From Arthrobacter sp. B2a2-09 (GTDB lineage: Bacteria > Actinomycetota > Actinomycetes > Actinomycetales > Micrococcaceae), in assembly GCF_027587375.1 (NCBI RefSeq), contig NZ_JAMXIC010000004.1:133299-197298 (forward strand): DNA of 64,000 nt. Direction: 5' to 3'. A program made the position numbers and the translations under genes. The notes under the pieces were generated by a model, which saw nothing but the letters and a program-made list of their open reading frames with translations, searched no databases and was not told the origin of the DNA. Shown here in pieces: positions 1 through 9,865 of this stretch (its first letter is position 1; each line of letters opens with the position of its first letter).

Positions 1-1
1 T

Positions 2-2395
2 CCGCGGCGCGAGGTGTGGGCCCACCGCCGCTCCCTCGTCGAGGCGATTGGCGCGGACGAATTCCAGGAGACTGATTCCCTGGCTCCGGAACCGAGTGGC
101 GATGCCGGTGACGATTTCGTGGCCCTCGCAACGAATGAGCGTGGTTGGATCGGCACGGGCGCGGTGGCCGCCGGATTTGTTGCGCTGGCTGCTTCCATCG
201 TGGGGCTGCTGGGGCTCCTGGGGGCAAGCGGGGTGACAGGCGGAGGCCTCTTGCCGTTGTCCGCATCCAGTGACATTTGGCGGTCCGCGTCCAGCTGGTG
301 GATCAGCTTGGGTGCCGGCTTGCCCGGACATGGGGATCCGTTCGCCTACATCCTGTGGCTTGTGTCAATGCTCGGGGGAAGCGACTCCAACACAGCCGCC
401 GTGTGGCTATTGTTGCTGGCCATGCCGCTGTCAGGCCTGGGCGCCTGGTTTGCCGCGGGCGCGATGACCACCCTGCGCCGTTACCGTTTCATTGCGGCGC
501 TGGTCTGGGCCGCAGCGCCAGCCCTCCAAGTCGCATTGAACCAAGGAAGGGCCGGCGCCCTTCTGGCCCACGTGGCGATGCCCCTGCTGGTGCTGGCCCT
601 CTTTCGGGCCACTGGATCGGCGCTAGGGCGCGGCACTACGTTGGACCAGCAACAGAATCACCAGCAGATCCAGCCGTCCGGCTACGCCGCAGCGAAGCCA
701 TTGCCAGCGAAGCCGTTGCCGGGCAAGCCGGGCGCCAACGGCACTCCGTCGTGGACGGCTGCCGCCGCGGCCGGCCTGGCGCTGGCTGTCGTGACAGCTT
801 CTGCGCCGTCCCTGCTACCTCCCTTTGCCGTCCTCATTGTCTTTTGCGGCATCGCCTTGGGGCGGCGCGGGCGGACCATATGGTGGTCACTGCTTCCGAG
901 CGCCGCGCTCTTTGCACCGTATGTCCTCTCGGTCCTGGAACGGCCCCGCGCCCTGTTGGCTGATCCGGGCCTCCCGCTGGGGTTCGACGCCGCACCGTTG
1001 TGGCAGCAATTGCTTGGCCAACCCTTGAAATTCGATGTCAACGGCGGTTTGGCCGGCTTGGCACTATTTGGCCCGTCGGGTATTCCGTGGGCATTGGCAC
1101 TTGCCCTGCTGGTCGGCGCTCCGGTCCTGCTCCTGTCCGTTGCCGCACTCTTTGTGCCCGGACGGCGGTCCCGCGTCACGCGTTTCCTTTGGGCCGGGGC
1201 CCTCTTGCTCCTGGCTTGGGCATGGCTCGCCGGACATGTGGCGACTGGCGCCGACGGCAACCTGCTCGTCGCACCTTTCACCGGTCCGGCAGTTTCCGCC
1301 GCCGGGTTCGCGTTCCTGGCAGCGGCGTTGATCGGTGCCGATAACCTCCTCCAGCTGAAAGCCAAGGCAGACGACGGCCGCCCGGTCCGGCGCGCGGCAA
1401 TGCGAACCGTCTCCGCTGTCGCAACCCTTCTCCTCATTGCCGGCCCCCTTGCCAGCATGGGCCTATGGGCAACCCAGAATGTCCTGGCCAGCGCAGACAC
1501 CTCGCCTTCGGCCAGTGGCGCGCTTGGCACGCCGCGGCTGGTCCAGCCCTTAGGGCAGGGCACTCTGCCCGCCACCGCCGTCGACCACGGCCAGGGGCCG
1601 GAACAGACCCGTACGCTGGTCATCACCGCCGGTGAGAACGGTGGCTACACGTCATCCCTCATGCGCGGGGCCGGGACTACGTTGGACTCGCTTTCCACGG
1701 TCGCAGCCGCACGTTCCATCGTGGGATCACCAGGGCAGGAACTCCTTGTGGCCGACGACGACGCTACCGCGTCCATCCGGAACGCCGTAGCCACGATCGT
1801 CGCGGGAACAGGCGTAGACCCGCGGCCCGCCCTTGAGCAGCTCGGTGCCGGATTCGTGGTTCTGAAGTCAGCCGACACCGCTGCCCAGTTGACGGCCAAC
1901 CGGATCGATTCCGTTCCCGGCCTGGTGGCGGTGGGCAAGACCGATTCCGGGTGGTTGTGGCGTGTCACGCCGCTCAACCAGGCCGCCGCGGCCGACGCCG
2001 AAACCGCCCACCGTGTCAGGGTAGTGGATGCCAATGGTGCCGTTGTTGCCCTCTTGCCTTCCCTCGGAACCTCTGCCGCCGGCAGCATCCCGGCAGGCGG
2101 GGACGGACGCCTGGTAGTGCTCGCTGAGCGGGCAGACACTGGCTGGAGCGCTTGGCTGGATGGCCGCCAATTGAGCCCGACGACGTCCGGATGGGCCCAA
2201 GCATTCACCTTGCCGTCCGCAGGCGGCCAGATCGAGATCCGCTACACCACGGTTTGGGAGCCTTGGCTCGGCATTCTGCAGGCCGTAGTTATTGGGTTGA
2301 CCGTCCTGCTGGCCATCCCCATGCCCGCCCGCAGGCCGAAGACCGGCTTCCTGAAGGAACAAAACTCTCTCCGTAAGGAGTACAGCAGTGTCTGA
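2..2395 (+). CDS. Membrane glycosyltransferase, C-terminal part (truncated by window start)
   Basis: The reading frame is open from the first full codon, and the GTG at 14 sits inside what reads as mid-protein sequence, so the true start lies upstream. The visible ~798 residues hold about ten or more hydrophobic segments, from 'GTGAVAAGFVALAASIVGLL' onward, then an extracellular-looking Ala/Gly/Thr-rich region and one more membrane segment near the end. In Micrococcaceae a large GT2-type protein with a C-terminal multi-membrane region normally precedes DUF5719; that gene order is the main reason for the call, because the catalytic domain is outside the window. It overlaps the DUF5719 start by 8 bases, so the two are probably co-transcribed and act together at the envelope. 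Confidence 0.6.
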   Translation, partial: PRREVWAHRRSLVEAIGADEFQETDSLAPEPSGDAGDDFVALATNERGWIGTGAVAAGFVALAASIVGLLGLLGASGVTGGGLLPLSASSDIWRSASSWWISLGAGLPGHGDPFAYILWLVSMLGGSDSNTAAVWLLLLAMPLSGLGAWFAAGAMTTLRRYRFIAALVWAAAPALQVALNQGRAGALLAHVAMPLLVLALFRATGSALGRGTTLDQQQNHQQIQPSGYAAAKPLPAKPLPGKPGANGTPSWTAAAAAGLALAVVTASAPSLLPPFAVLIVFCGIALGRRGRTIWWSLLPSAALFAPYVLSVLERPRALLADPGLPLGFDAAPLWQQLLGQPLKFDVNGGLAGLALFGPSGIPWALALALLVGAPVLLLSVAALFVPGRRSRVTRFLWAGALLLLAWAWLAGHVATGADGNLLVAPFTGPAVSAAGFAFLAAALIGADNLLQLKAKADDGRPVRRAAMRTVSAVATLLLIAGPLASMGLWATQNVLASADTSPSASGALGTPRLVQPLGQGTLPATAVDHGQGPEQTRTLVITAGENGGYTSSLMRGAGTTLDSLSTVAAARSIVGSPGQELLVADDDATASIRNAVATIVAGTGVDPRPALEQLGAGFVVLKSADTAAQLTANRIDSVPGLVAVGKTDSGWLWRVTPLNQAAAADAETAHRVRVVDANGAVVALLPSLGTSAAGSIPAGGDGRLVVLAERADTGWSAWLDGRQLSPTTSGWAQAFTLPSAGGQIEIRYTTVWEPWLGILQAVVIGLTVLLAIPMPARRPKTGFLKEQNSLRKEYSSV

Positions 2396-4031
2396 CAACC
2401 AAGACCCGGCACCCGAGGTCAGCGCGGGGTCAAGGAAGCGCGGCCAGCGCAAAGCCGGGAACAAGAACAAGGCCGTTGTGTTGGGGGCGCTTTCCGCTAC
2501 GTTGCTCCTTGCTGCAGGGGCCGGGGTGGTGTCGGCAGCATCCATCCTGCCTTCCCCGTCGGGAAGCAAAACCCTGGACATGGCGCTTGCGGATGTCCCG
2601 GCAGGCAGGACAACCGCAGTGTGTCCGGCACCTCCCCGCCTCGCCGAGGGAACCGCGGCGGGCACCGACACCCAGTTCAGCCCTGTTTCACGTTCAGCAA
2701 AGAGCTTCCTGGATGCGGTGGTGCTCAGTGACGCCACCGGATCCGTTCCCGGGAGCAACCTCGCTTCGCTGGGTGGCTCCGCTATCGCCGATATTGCCAA
2801 GCCTCCCGCCGCCACCCAGCCCCCGGCGTCAGGGCCTCCCGTCCTGAACGCCGGCGTCGTGGCCCAGAGGCCCGCAGGCGACGTCACTGTGGTGGGCGCA
2901 GATCCCATCGGCGGACAGATGGCCGCGGTAGCGGGATTGATGAGCTACACCGCCGGCGACGGCGACCTCCGCGGCCTGGCGGCAGCACCGTGCCAGCAAC
3001 CGGTCAACGATTCATGGCTCCTGGGAGCCAACACCGCACTGGGGCGGACCGCGGTTTTGAACATCAGTAATGCCTCGGGCACACCGGCGACAGTCAATCT
3101 TGACCTGTTCGGTGCCCGTGGACAGATCCAAGCCCCGGACAGCCGTGGCTTGCTCGTTTCGCCAGGAACTACCCGGTCCATCAACTTGGCCGGACTGGCC
3201 CCGAACGAGGGCCAGCTCTCAGTGCATTTGCGCAGCAGCGGCGGCCCGGTCGCGGCAACCATCCAGCAGAGCGTTCTCCGTGGCCTCACCGCCGGCGGTG
3301 TCGAGCTCATTACCCCGGGTGCCAGCGCCGCTGATTCCCAGGTCATGACCGGGGTGGACGTCCAGGACCCGGCCGCCGTCAAGTCACTCGCGGACAAGCC
3401 CGGTTTTGCCGACGTCGTTCCGGCCTTGCAGATCACCGTCCCCGGTCCTGTGGACGCCGTGGTGGATGTGCGTTTGTTCGGGCCGAACGGCCAGCGCGCT
3501 TTGCCCGGTGGGGGAGCGGTGACCGCCAAAGCGGGTTCGGTTACCGAAGTGCCGCTCACGGGCGTCCCGGCCGGCATGTATACCGTCAGCGCTACTTCGG
3601 ACGTTTCCTTCGCCGCGTCCTCCCGCGTAACGCGGGGACTCAAGGCTGGGGATCCGGTTGATTTCGCCTGGTCTCCGGCCGCGGTACGTTTGGGCAGCCA
3701 GCATGTGGTGGCGGTGCCCCAAGGCGGCACTCGCTTCCTTAGCTTCGGCGTGCCGACGGGCCGGGCCACGGTCAGTTACACGCCGGTCACCTCGGACGGC
3801 AAGATACACAAAACGGAAACCGTCGACATCGCCGGGGGGACCACCTCCGTCATCGGCGTTCCGGATAAGTCCGACGGCGCCGCGATTTCCGGCTACATCG
3901 TGTCCGCGGCAGGGGACGCGGCCTACGGCGCGCTCGTGCTTGAGGAGGGCGAGCAATCCGGGGTTTCGGTCCTGACCATCCAGGACGGCGCTGCCGGCCA
4001 TGAAAAAGTACAGGTCACCCTGGGTTACTGA
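2388..4031 (+). CDS. DUF5719 family secreted/membrane-anchored protein
   Basis: GTG start preceded by TAAGGAG; its first codons overlap the end of the upstream gene. The product is 547 aa: a basic N-terminus (residues 1-28), one hydrophobic signal-anchor (about 29-52), then a long extracellular part of Ala/Gly/Val-rich beta-type repeats without Cys-based catalytic motifs. It resembles the actinobacterial DUF5719 family, whose function is unknown to me. The coupling to the membrane glycosyltransferase suggests a joint role in envelope glycan synthesis or display (inference). Its stop codon lies inside the stop region of the convergent metallopeptidase-like gene, with a 7-base tail-to-tail overlap. 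Confidence 0.75.
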   Translation: MSDNQDPAPEVSAGSRKRGQRKAGNKNKAVVLGALSATLLLAAGAGVVSAASILPSPSGSKTLDMALADVPAGRTTAVCPAPPRLAEGTAAGTDTQFSPVSRSAKSFLDAVVLSDATGSVPGSNLASLGGSAIADIAKPPAATQPPASGPPVLNAGVVAQRPAGDVTVVGADPIGGQMAAVAGLMSYTAGDGDLRGLAAAPCQQPVNDSWLLGANTALGRTAVLNISNASGTPATVNLDLFGARGQIQAPDSRGLLVSPGTTRSINLAGLAPNEGQLSVHLRSSGGPVAATIQQSVLRGLTAGGVELITPGASAADSQVMTGVDVQDPAAVKSLADKPGFADVVPALQITVPGPVDAVVDVRLFGPNGQRALPGGGAVTAKAGSVTEVPLTGVPAGMYTVSATSDVSFAASSRVTRGLKAGDPVDFAWSPAAVRLGSQHVVAVPQGGTRFLSFGVPTGRATVSYTPVTSDGKIHKTETVDIAGGTTSVIGVPDKSDGAAISGYIVSAAGDAAYGALVLEEGEQSGVSVLTIQDGAAGHEKVQVTLGY

Positions 4032-4543
4032 TAACGACGGCGGTAAACGGGGTCCAGGGTCTCCGGCGGTACTCCGAGCATCTCGGCGGTGTACTCGACG
4101 ACGACGTCGTGCACCAGGTCCTGGAGGTCCTCGCGGCCGCCGGTGGTGTGCTCGACGACGCGCCGATAGATGGTGATGACGGGTCCTGCGCCGTGGGCCG
4201 CCGGGGTGTAAGAGCCCAGCGGTGCCGCGGTTCCCTCGGCCACCAGTTGCTCAAGGTTTGGCGGGATCTCGTCTACGGCGAACGCGACGCCGTCGAGCCG
4301 TTTGCCCCACATGTCCTGCAGCCGTTCCGCGGAATCGAGCACGAGGTCGTCGAACCTTTCGGCACGCGTCCGGTAGCCGGGAAGGTTGGGAAGGATGATT
4401 TCACCGCGCAACCCCCGCCCATGGCGGTTCCTGCGGCGCTCCCTGAAGCCGCGTGCGGACGCGCCCGCCGTCGTCGTTTCCTGGCTGTCCTCGGTGCCGG
4501 ACAAATGGACTGTGAAGCCCGGAACGTGGTGCTGTGACTGCAT
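4025..4543 (-). CDS. Zincin-like metallopeptidase-family protein with degenerate active site
   Basis: The 172-aa product resembles the small actinobacterial minimal-zincin family (PF06262-like): basic N-terminus, 'LRGEIILPNLPGYRTRAERF', then 'AVDEIPP' and a C-terminal helix. Family members usually carry VVVHExxH; here the equivalent stretch reads VVVEYTAE (residues 147-154), so both His ligands and the catalytic Glu appear missing. It may be a structural or regulatory pseudo-enzyme. The ATG has no Shine-Dalgarno but has TAAAGT six bases upstream, so it is probably leaderless. It is divergent from DUF3499 and convergent with DUF5719. Confidence 0.7.
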   Translation of the reverse strand: MQSQHHVPGFTVHLSGTEDSQETTTAGASARGFRERRRNRHGRGLRGEIILPNLPGYRTRAERFDDLVLDSAERLQDMWGKRLDGVAFAVDEIPPNLEQLVAEGTAAPLGSYTPAAHGAGPVITIYRRVVEHTTGGREDLQDLVHDVVVEYTAEMLGVPPETLDPVYRRRYQ

Positions 4544-4549
4544 ATATCG

Positions 4550-4555
4550 ACTTTA
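4550..4555 (-). promoter_or_regulatory. -10 box of leaderless promoter (metallopeptidase-like gene)
   Basis: On the minus strand TAAAGT is followed by exactly six bases and then the ATG at 4543. There is no Shine-Dalgarno, so transcription probably starts at the A of ATG. The geometry matches several other genes in this window. Confidence 0.6.
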
Positions 4556-4640
4556 GTCCCGTGATTCGGCCAACGCGACATAATGCCCGCAAAGAGGCAA
4601 TGCACCGCGCCGCGGCGAAGTGCGGCTAATCTGGGATGTT

Positions 4641-5015
4641 GTGGGTGCAATTCGTCAGTGTTCCAGATCAGCTTGCCGCCAGTCCGCGGTGGCTACTTTG
4701 ACGTACGTCTACGCCGAATCCACGGCAGTGCTTGGTCCGTTGGCCACGTATGCCGAGCCGCATTCCTACGATCTGTGCGCGCAGCATGCCGAGTCGCTGA
4801 CTGTACCGAGGGGCTGGGAAGTCATGCGACTGGCCATGCCGTCCTCCCCGCCCCAGCCCGGGCCGGACGATCTCCTTGCCCTGGCCAACGCCGTGCGCGA
4901 AGCCGCATCGGCCCCGGCCGTACCGGAACAGCGGACTGTCCGCGCCCCCTTTGACGGGCCGGCCCCGGTAGAGGGAACCAGGCGCCATCTGCGCATCCTG
5001 CGCGATCCCTCCTGA
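4641..5015 (+). CDS. DUF3499 family protein
   Basis: A 124-aa protein starting VGAIRQCSRSACRQSAVATL with two Cys pairs (CSRSAC and later DLC..H), suggesting a small metal-binding fold. The family is actinobacterial and uncharacterised. The frame is open from an ATG at 4620, but homology begins at the GTG at 4641, and a TAATCT box eight bases before it fits a leaderless start. The C-terminal ~50 residues are Pro/Ala-rich and look disordered. It lies in the conserved order DUF5719 - metallopeptidase-like - DUF3499 - Trm112. Confidence 0.75.
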   Translation: MGAIRQCSRSACRQSAVATLTYVYAESTAVLGPLATYAEPHSYDLCAQHAESLTVPRGWEVMRLAMPSSPPQPGPDDLLALANAVREAASAPAVPEQRTVRAPFDGPAPVEGTRRHLRILRDPS

Positions 5016-5201
5016 TCCCGCAGGGCAACACACAGGGCAACCCAGGGCACCAGGAACTGCACGTCGTCTGACCGCGTGTGTCGCCGCTCCCTGTGTGACG
5101 CGCTTTGTGACAACGTGCGCTGCGCCGCCGGGTTGTACTCTGGAAGCTGCCATATCTGTCCAAAGCGGCGTCCGCGAGATGCCATCCAGGGAGCTTCAAC
5201 C

Positions 5202-5486
5202 ATGCCAAAGGTCAGTCCTGAATTGTTGTCCATCCTGAGGTGCCCGGTCACCGGGTCCCCGCTGGAGCAGGACGGCGAGGAACTCGTCTCGACGGCGGAT
5301 GCCGCTTCGGGCGAAAAGCTCCGCTATGCCATCCAGGACGGAATCCCCTTGCTGCTGCCTCCGGAGTTGCTGGCCGCAGCCAACGCCGCTGCCTCGGACC
5401 AGCACGACGCAGGCCAGCACGACGCAGGCCAGCACGACGCAGGCCAGCACGACGCAGGCCAGCACGACGCAGGCCAGCACGCCTGA
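5202..5486 (+). CDS. Trm112/YcaR-type small protein with QHDAG repeat tail
   Basis: A 94-aa protein. The first ~60 residues (PELLSILRCPVTGSPLEQDGEEL ending in DGIPLLLPPE) match the Trm112-like (UPF0434) fold, a small zinc-ribbon-related domain that in other organisms activates methyltransferases. Only one Cys of the zinc-binding set is visible (RCP). Residues from about 66 on are five QHDAG pentapeptides encoded by perfect 15-bp tandem repeats, then QHA. The ATG has GGGAG at a normal distance. It lies 42 bp upstream of ahcY and is probably co-transcribed with it. Confidence 0.75.
   Translation: MPKVSPELLSILRCPVTGSPLEQDGEELVSTADAASGEKLRYAIQDGIPLLLPPELLAAANAAASDQHDAGQHDAGQHDAGQHDAGQHDAGQHA
5400..5481 (+). 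repeat. 15-bp tandem repeat (5 full copies plus partial)
   Basis: CAGCACGACGCAGGC is repeated without change from 5400 to 5474, followed by a 7-base partial copy. It is in frame and encodes the QHDAG tail of the Trm112-like protein. Perfect copy identity suggests recent slippage. Confidence 0.95.
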
Positions 5487-5528
5487 GCCCCACCTGACTT
5501 GACCATTCGGTACTTCCAAAGGATTTCC

Positions 5529-7010
<1,482 letters not shown>

Positions 7011-7017
7011 GAACACC

Positions 7018-7051
7018 GGCTGGGGGCACGCCGGCAGGCGGGCTCCCAGCC
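7018..7051 (+). terminator. Hairpin after ahcY
   Basis: GGCTGGGGGC pairs with the GGCTCCCAGCC arm, starting 7 bases after the ahcY stop. No clear T-run follows, so termination is probable but not certain. Confidence 0.5.
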
Positions 7052-7129
7052 AATATCAAGCCACGTCCTTTAGGATGCGGCTGTGGGGCGTGGGCTTTTT
7101 GGGGGGCGTGAGTTTTGGAGAAAACAGGA

Positions 7130-8461
7130 ATGGGTCTTAATCCCGACGGCGAGCAAGCAGACAGTATCGAGCATGTGGACGCCGCGCGGCTCTTCGACAC
7201 TGAGCAGGATAGTGGCAGTGCCGGGCACGTGGACACTGCACTCACGAAGCGAAGCAGGTTCCGGAAGGTTGCCTGGATCGTGGTTGTCTGCCTCATTGCC
7301 GCGCTCAGTGGCACGTTCGCTGCAGTGGCCCCGCATGCGGCCAGTGCGGCAATCGAATCCGAGGGATCCTCAGGTGAACGCAGCGAGGCGGCAGCCGTGC
7401 TGCCCGTCGTGAAGCCTGCCACGGTGGTTGCCTCGCCTGCGAGCGGGGCCAAGCAAGTGAACCCGGCGGCGCCCGTCACGATCAGCGTCAAGGACGGAAC
7501 CCTGGACAGAGTCTCCCTGACGAGCGCCGAAGGAAAGGCTATCGATGGTGCGTTGACCCCGGATGGGCTGAGCTGGACCGCAACCACGCCCCTCGAATTC
7601 AACTCCTCGTACACTTTCAATTACACCGTTGCGGATGCCGCCGGCCGGGCAACGTCGAAGACCGGATCCTTCACGACGGTTTCCACGCAGAACGAGGCAG
7701 ACGCCGCCATGTACCCCCTGGATGGGTCGAAGGTAGGCGTGGCGCAGCCTCTCCAGCTCACGTTCAGTGAACCCGTGGTTAACAAAGCCGCCGTCGAGAA
7801 GGCCATCAAGGTCACGTCCACGTCGGGCCAAGTCGGTGCCTTCCACTGGTTCAGCGACACCATGGTGCGCTACCGCCCGGAGAACTTCTGGGCAGCGAAC
7901 AGTACCGTGACAGTGGACCTCAAGCTGTTCGGGGTGGACTTCGGCAACGGCCAGATCGGCAACTTCAACAAGACGAACACCTTCAAGATCGGCGATAAGA
8001 AGGTGGCGGTGGCCGACGCGGTTGCCCACACGTTCACGGTCAGTGTCAACGATCAGCAAGTGGGCCAATGGCAGGACACCATGGGCGACACCAGGTTCCC
8101 TTCCGCGCGCGGCTACTTGGTGCTCATGGAAAAGTACCGGGTAGAGCACATGGATGCCTCCACCATCGGCCTTAAGCCGGGAGATCCGGCCTATTACGGA
8201 CAGCTTGACGTCAACTACGCCACGCGCCTGACACCCAGCGGCGAGTTCATCCACCAGGCCACCGACTCAGCCTTGCCGTACATCGGCGTTACGAACCTCT
8301 CCCACGGTTGCATCGGTCTGGGACCTGACGGTGCGAAATGGGTGTACGACAACATGACAACCGGAGACGTCGTCCAGGTGGTCAATACCCAGGGCGACTA
8401 CGCCAATTTCGACGATGGCTTTGGCGACTGGAACATCCCCTGGGCGCAGTACGCCAATTGA
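7130..8461 (+). CDS. L,D-transpeptidase (YkuD domain), membrane-anchored, copy 1
   Basis: Forms 3-3 peptidoglycan cross-links outside the membrane by acylating the active Cys. The 443-aa product has a cytoplasmic N-terminus, one membrane segment (about residues 47-67), Ig-like domains ('ASGAKQVNPAAPVTISVKDGTL...' and 'MYPLDGSKVGVAQPLQLTFSEPV') and a C-terminal YkuD domain. The catalytic motif SHGCIGL has Cys394, with an upstream conserved His in 'FIHQATDS'. The ATG at 7130 has GGAG nine bases upstream and is preferred over the in-frame TTG at 7115. A paralogue follows immediately on the same strand. Confidence 0.9.
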   Translation: MGLNPDGEQADSIEHVDAARLFDTEQDSGSAGHVDTALTKRSRFRKVAWIVVVCLIAALSGTFAAVAPHAASAAIESEGSSGERSEAAAVLPVVKPATVVASPASGAKQVNPAAPVTISVKDGTLDRVSLTSAEGKAIDGALTPDGLSWTATTPLEFNSSYTFNYTVADAAGRATSKTGSFTTVSTQNEADAAMYPLDGSKVGVAQPLQLTFSEPVVNKAAVEKAIKVTSTSGQVGAFHWFSDTMVRYRPENFWAANSTVTVDLKLFGVDFGNGQIGNFNKTNTFKIGDKKVAVADAVAHTFTVSVNDQQVGQWQDTMGDTRFPSARGYLVLMEKYRVEHMDASTIGLKPGDPAYYGQLDVNYATRLTPSGEFIHQATDSALPYIGVTNLSHGCIGLGPDGAKWVYDNMTTGDVVQVVNTQGDYANFDDGFGDWNIPWAQYAN

Positions 8462-8567
8462 TCAATACGCCAACTTCCGGCACGGTTCGGACGCATTAGT
8501 ACCCCCGGTAGACTTGGCGGGTCAGTCTTGGGGGCTGGCTTTCTGCAGGGGGATGTGGAGTTGCACT

Positions 8568-9800
8568 ATGGGGTCGCAGAGGAAACGCAAAACCGGGAAG
8601 ATTCTCGGAATCATGGGGATTTGTGCTGGCGTCGCGGCCGGAGGAATCGGCGTTGCAACCGCCCCTCGTTGGCTGGAAACGGCGGTTGAATCGGAAGCGG
8701 GATCGCCGCAGCGTACCGACGCCGGGCCAGCGTCCTCAGTCGTCAAGGCAGTGGAACTGGGCATCACTCCGCTTGACGGTGCCCGCGAAGTGAATCCCGC
8801 CGTCGGGCCATCCGTGAAGGCCGTGCATGGCACGCTGAAGGGCGTTGAACTAGTCCCGGTCAAAGGCGGTATGGCCATCAAGGGAACCATCAGCGGCGAC
8901 GGCAGCACCTGGTCCACGCTGGAGCCCCTGAAGTTCAACACCGAGTACCGTTACGGGTTTACCGTTGTTGACGGCGCGGGCCGGGAAACCCGGAAGACCC
9001 AAACTTTCACCACGGTATCCACGCCCAACGAGGCCAATGCCGTGCTGTTCCCCCACGACGGTTCCATCATGGGTTCGGGGCAGCCCATCGAAATCAACTT
9101 CAGCGAGCCTGTGGCCGATAAAGCCGCCATGGAACTGTCCGTGAAGATTGGTGTTTCCTCGGGCCAGGAAGTGGCCTGGCGCTGGTATTCGGACCAGAAG
9201 GTGCGGATCCGCCCGAAGACATTCTGGGCAGCCAACACGAGCGTCACAATGGATTTGCCCTTGTTCGGCAGGGATTTCGGCAGCGGAATGATCGGCAACT
9301 CCAACGTCAAGGCCACGTTCACGACCGGTCCGCAGCGGATCGCGGTGGTGGACGACGCCACCAAGACCATGAAGGTGTATTTTGACGGCGCACTCGTCAA
9401 GACGGCTCCCGTCACCCTCGGCAGCCCGGACTGGCTGTCGCCCACCGGCTATGCCGTGATCATGGAGCAGGAACGCCACTCCAAGTTCAACGCCGGCAGC
9501 ATCGGCCTCAAACCCGGTGACAAAGGCTACTACGCACCGCTCGTCGTCGAGCACGCCAACCGGCTCACGAACTCGGGGGTCTATGTGCACCAAGCGCTTC
9601 CATCAGCCTACGGAGCCGTTGGCGCAAGCAACGTCTCCCACGGCTGTGTTGGCTTGCTCCCGGCTGACGCCGCCTGGTTCTTCAACAACATGCGAACGGG
9701 GGATGTGGTGCAGGTCCTGAACACCGGCGCCCCGGCGGTGGAGCCCCTTGAAGGCTTCGGCGACTGGAACATTGCCTGGGCCAGCTACGCGAAGCGCTGA
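8568..9800 (+). CDS. L,D-transpeptidase (YkuD domain), membrane-anchored, copy 2
   Basis: A paralogue of the preceding gene with the same plan: short basic N-terminus, membrane segment (about residues 12-30), Ig-like domains ('PLDGAREVNPAVGPSVKAVHGTL', 'FPHDGSIMGSGQPIEINFSEPV') and YkuD domain with SHGCVGL (Cys360) and 'YVHQALPS'. The ATG follows GTGGAG. The cytoplasmic N-terminal region is shorter than in copy 1, which is the main length difference. The tandem pair probably arose by duplication and may serve different growth phases or cell sites (inference). Confidence 0.9.
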   Translation: MGSQRKRKTGKILGIMGICAGVAAGGIGVATAPRWLETAVESEAGSPQRTDAGPASSVVKAVELGITPLDGAREVNPAVGPSVKAVHGTLKGVELVPVKGGMAIKGTISGDGSTWSTLEPLKFNTEYRYGFTVVDGAGRETRKTQTFTTVSTPNEANAVLFPHDGSIMGSGQPIEINFSEPVADKAAMELSVKIGVSSGQEVAWRWYSDQKVRIRPKTFWAANTSVTMDLPLFGRDFGSGMIGNSNVKATFTTGPQRIAVVDDATKTMKVYFDGALVKTAPVTLGSPDWLSPTGYAVIMEQERHSKFNAGSIGLKPGDKGYYAPLVVEHANRLTNSGVYVHQALPSAYGAVGASNVSHGCVGLLPADAAWFFNNMRTGDVVQVLNTGAPAVEPLEGFGDWNIAWASYAKR

Positions 9801-9865
9801 GCGCTGCCGGGACTTGCCGCAGTGCTGCCCGACGGCGGGGCGCACCTTGCATGCCGCGCGCTTGG

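Noticed and set aside
5016..5201. SAH riboswitch upstream of the Trm112-ahcY unit
   Set aside because: No recognisable consensus or pseudoknot arrangement was seen, only CAGGGCAACC-type short direct repeats.
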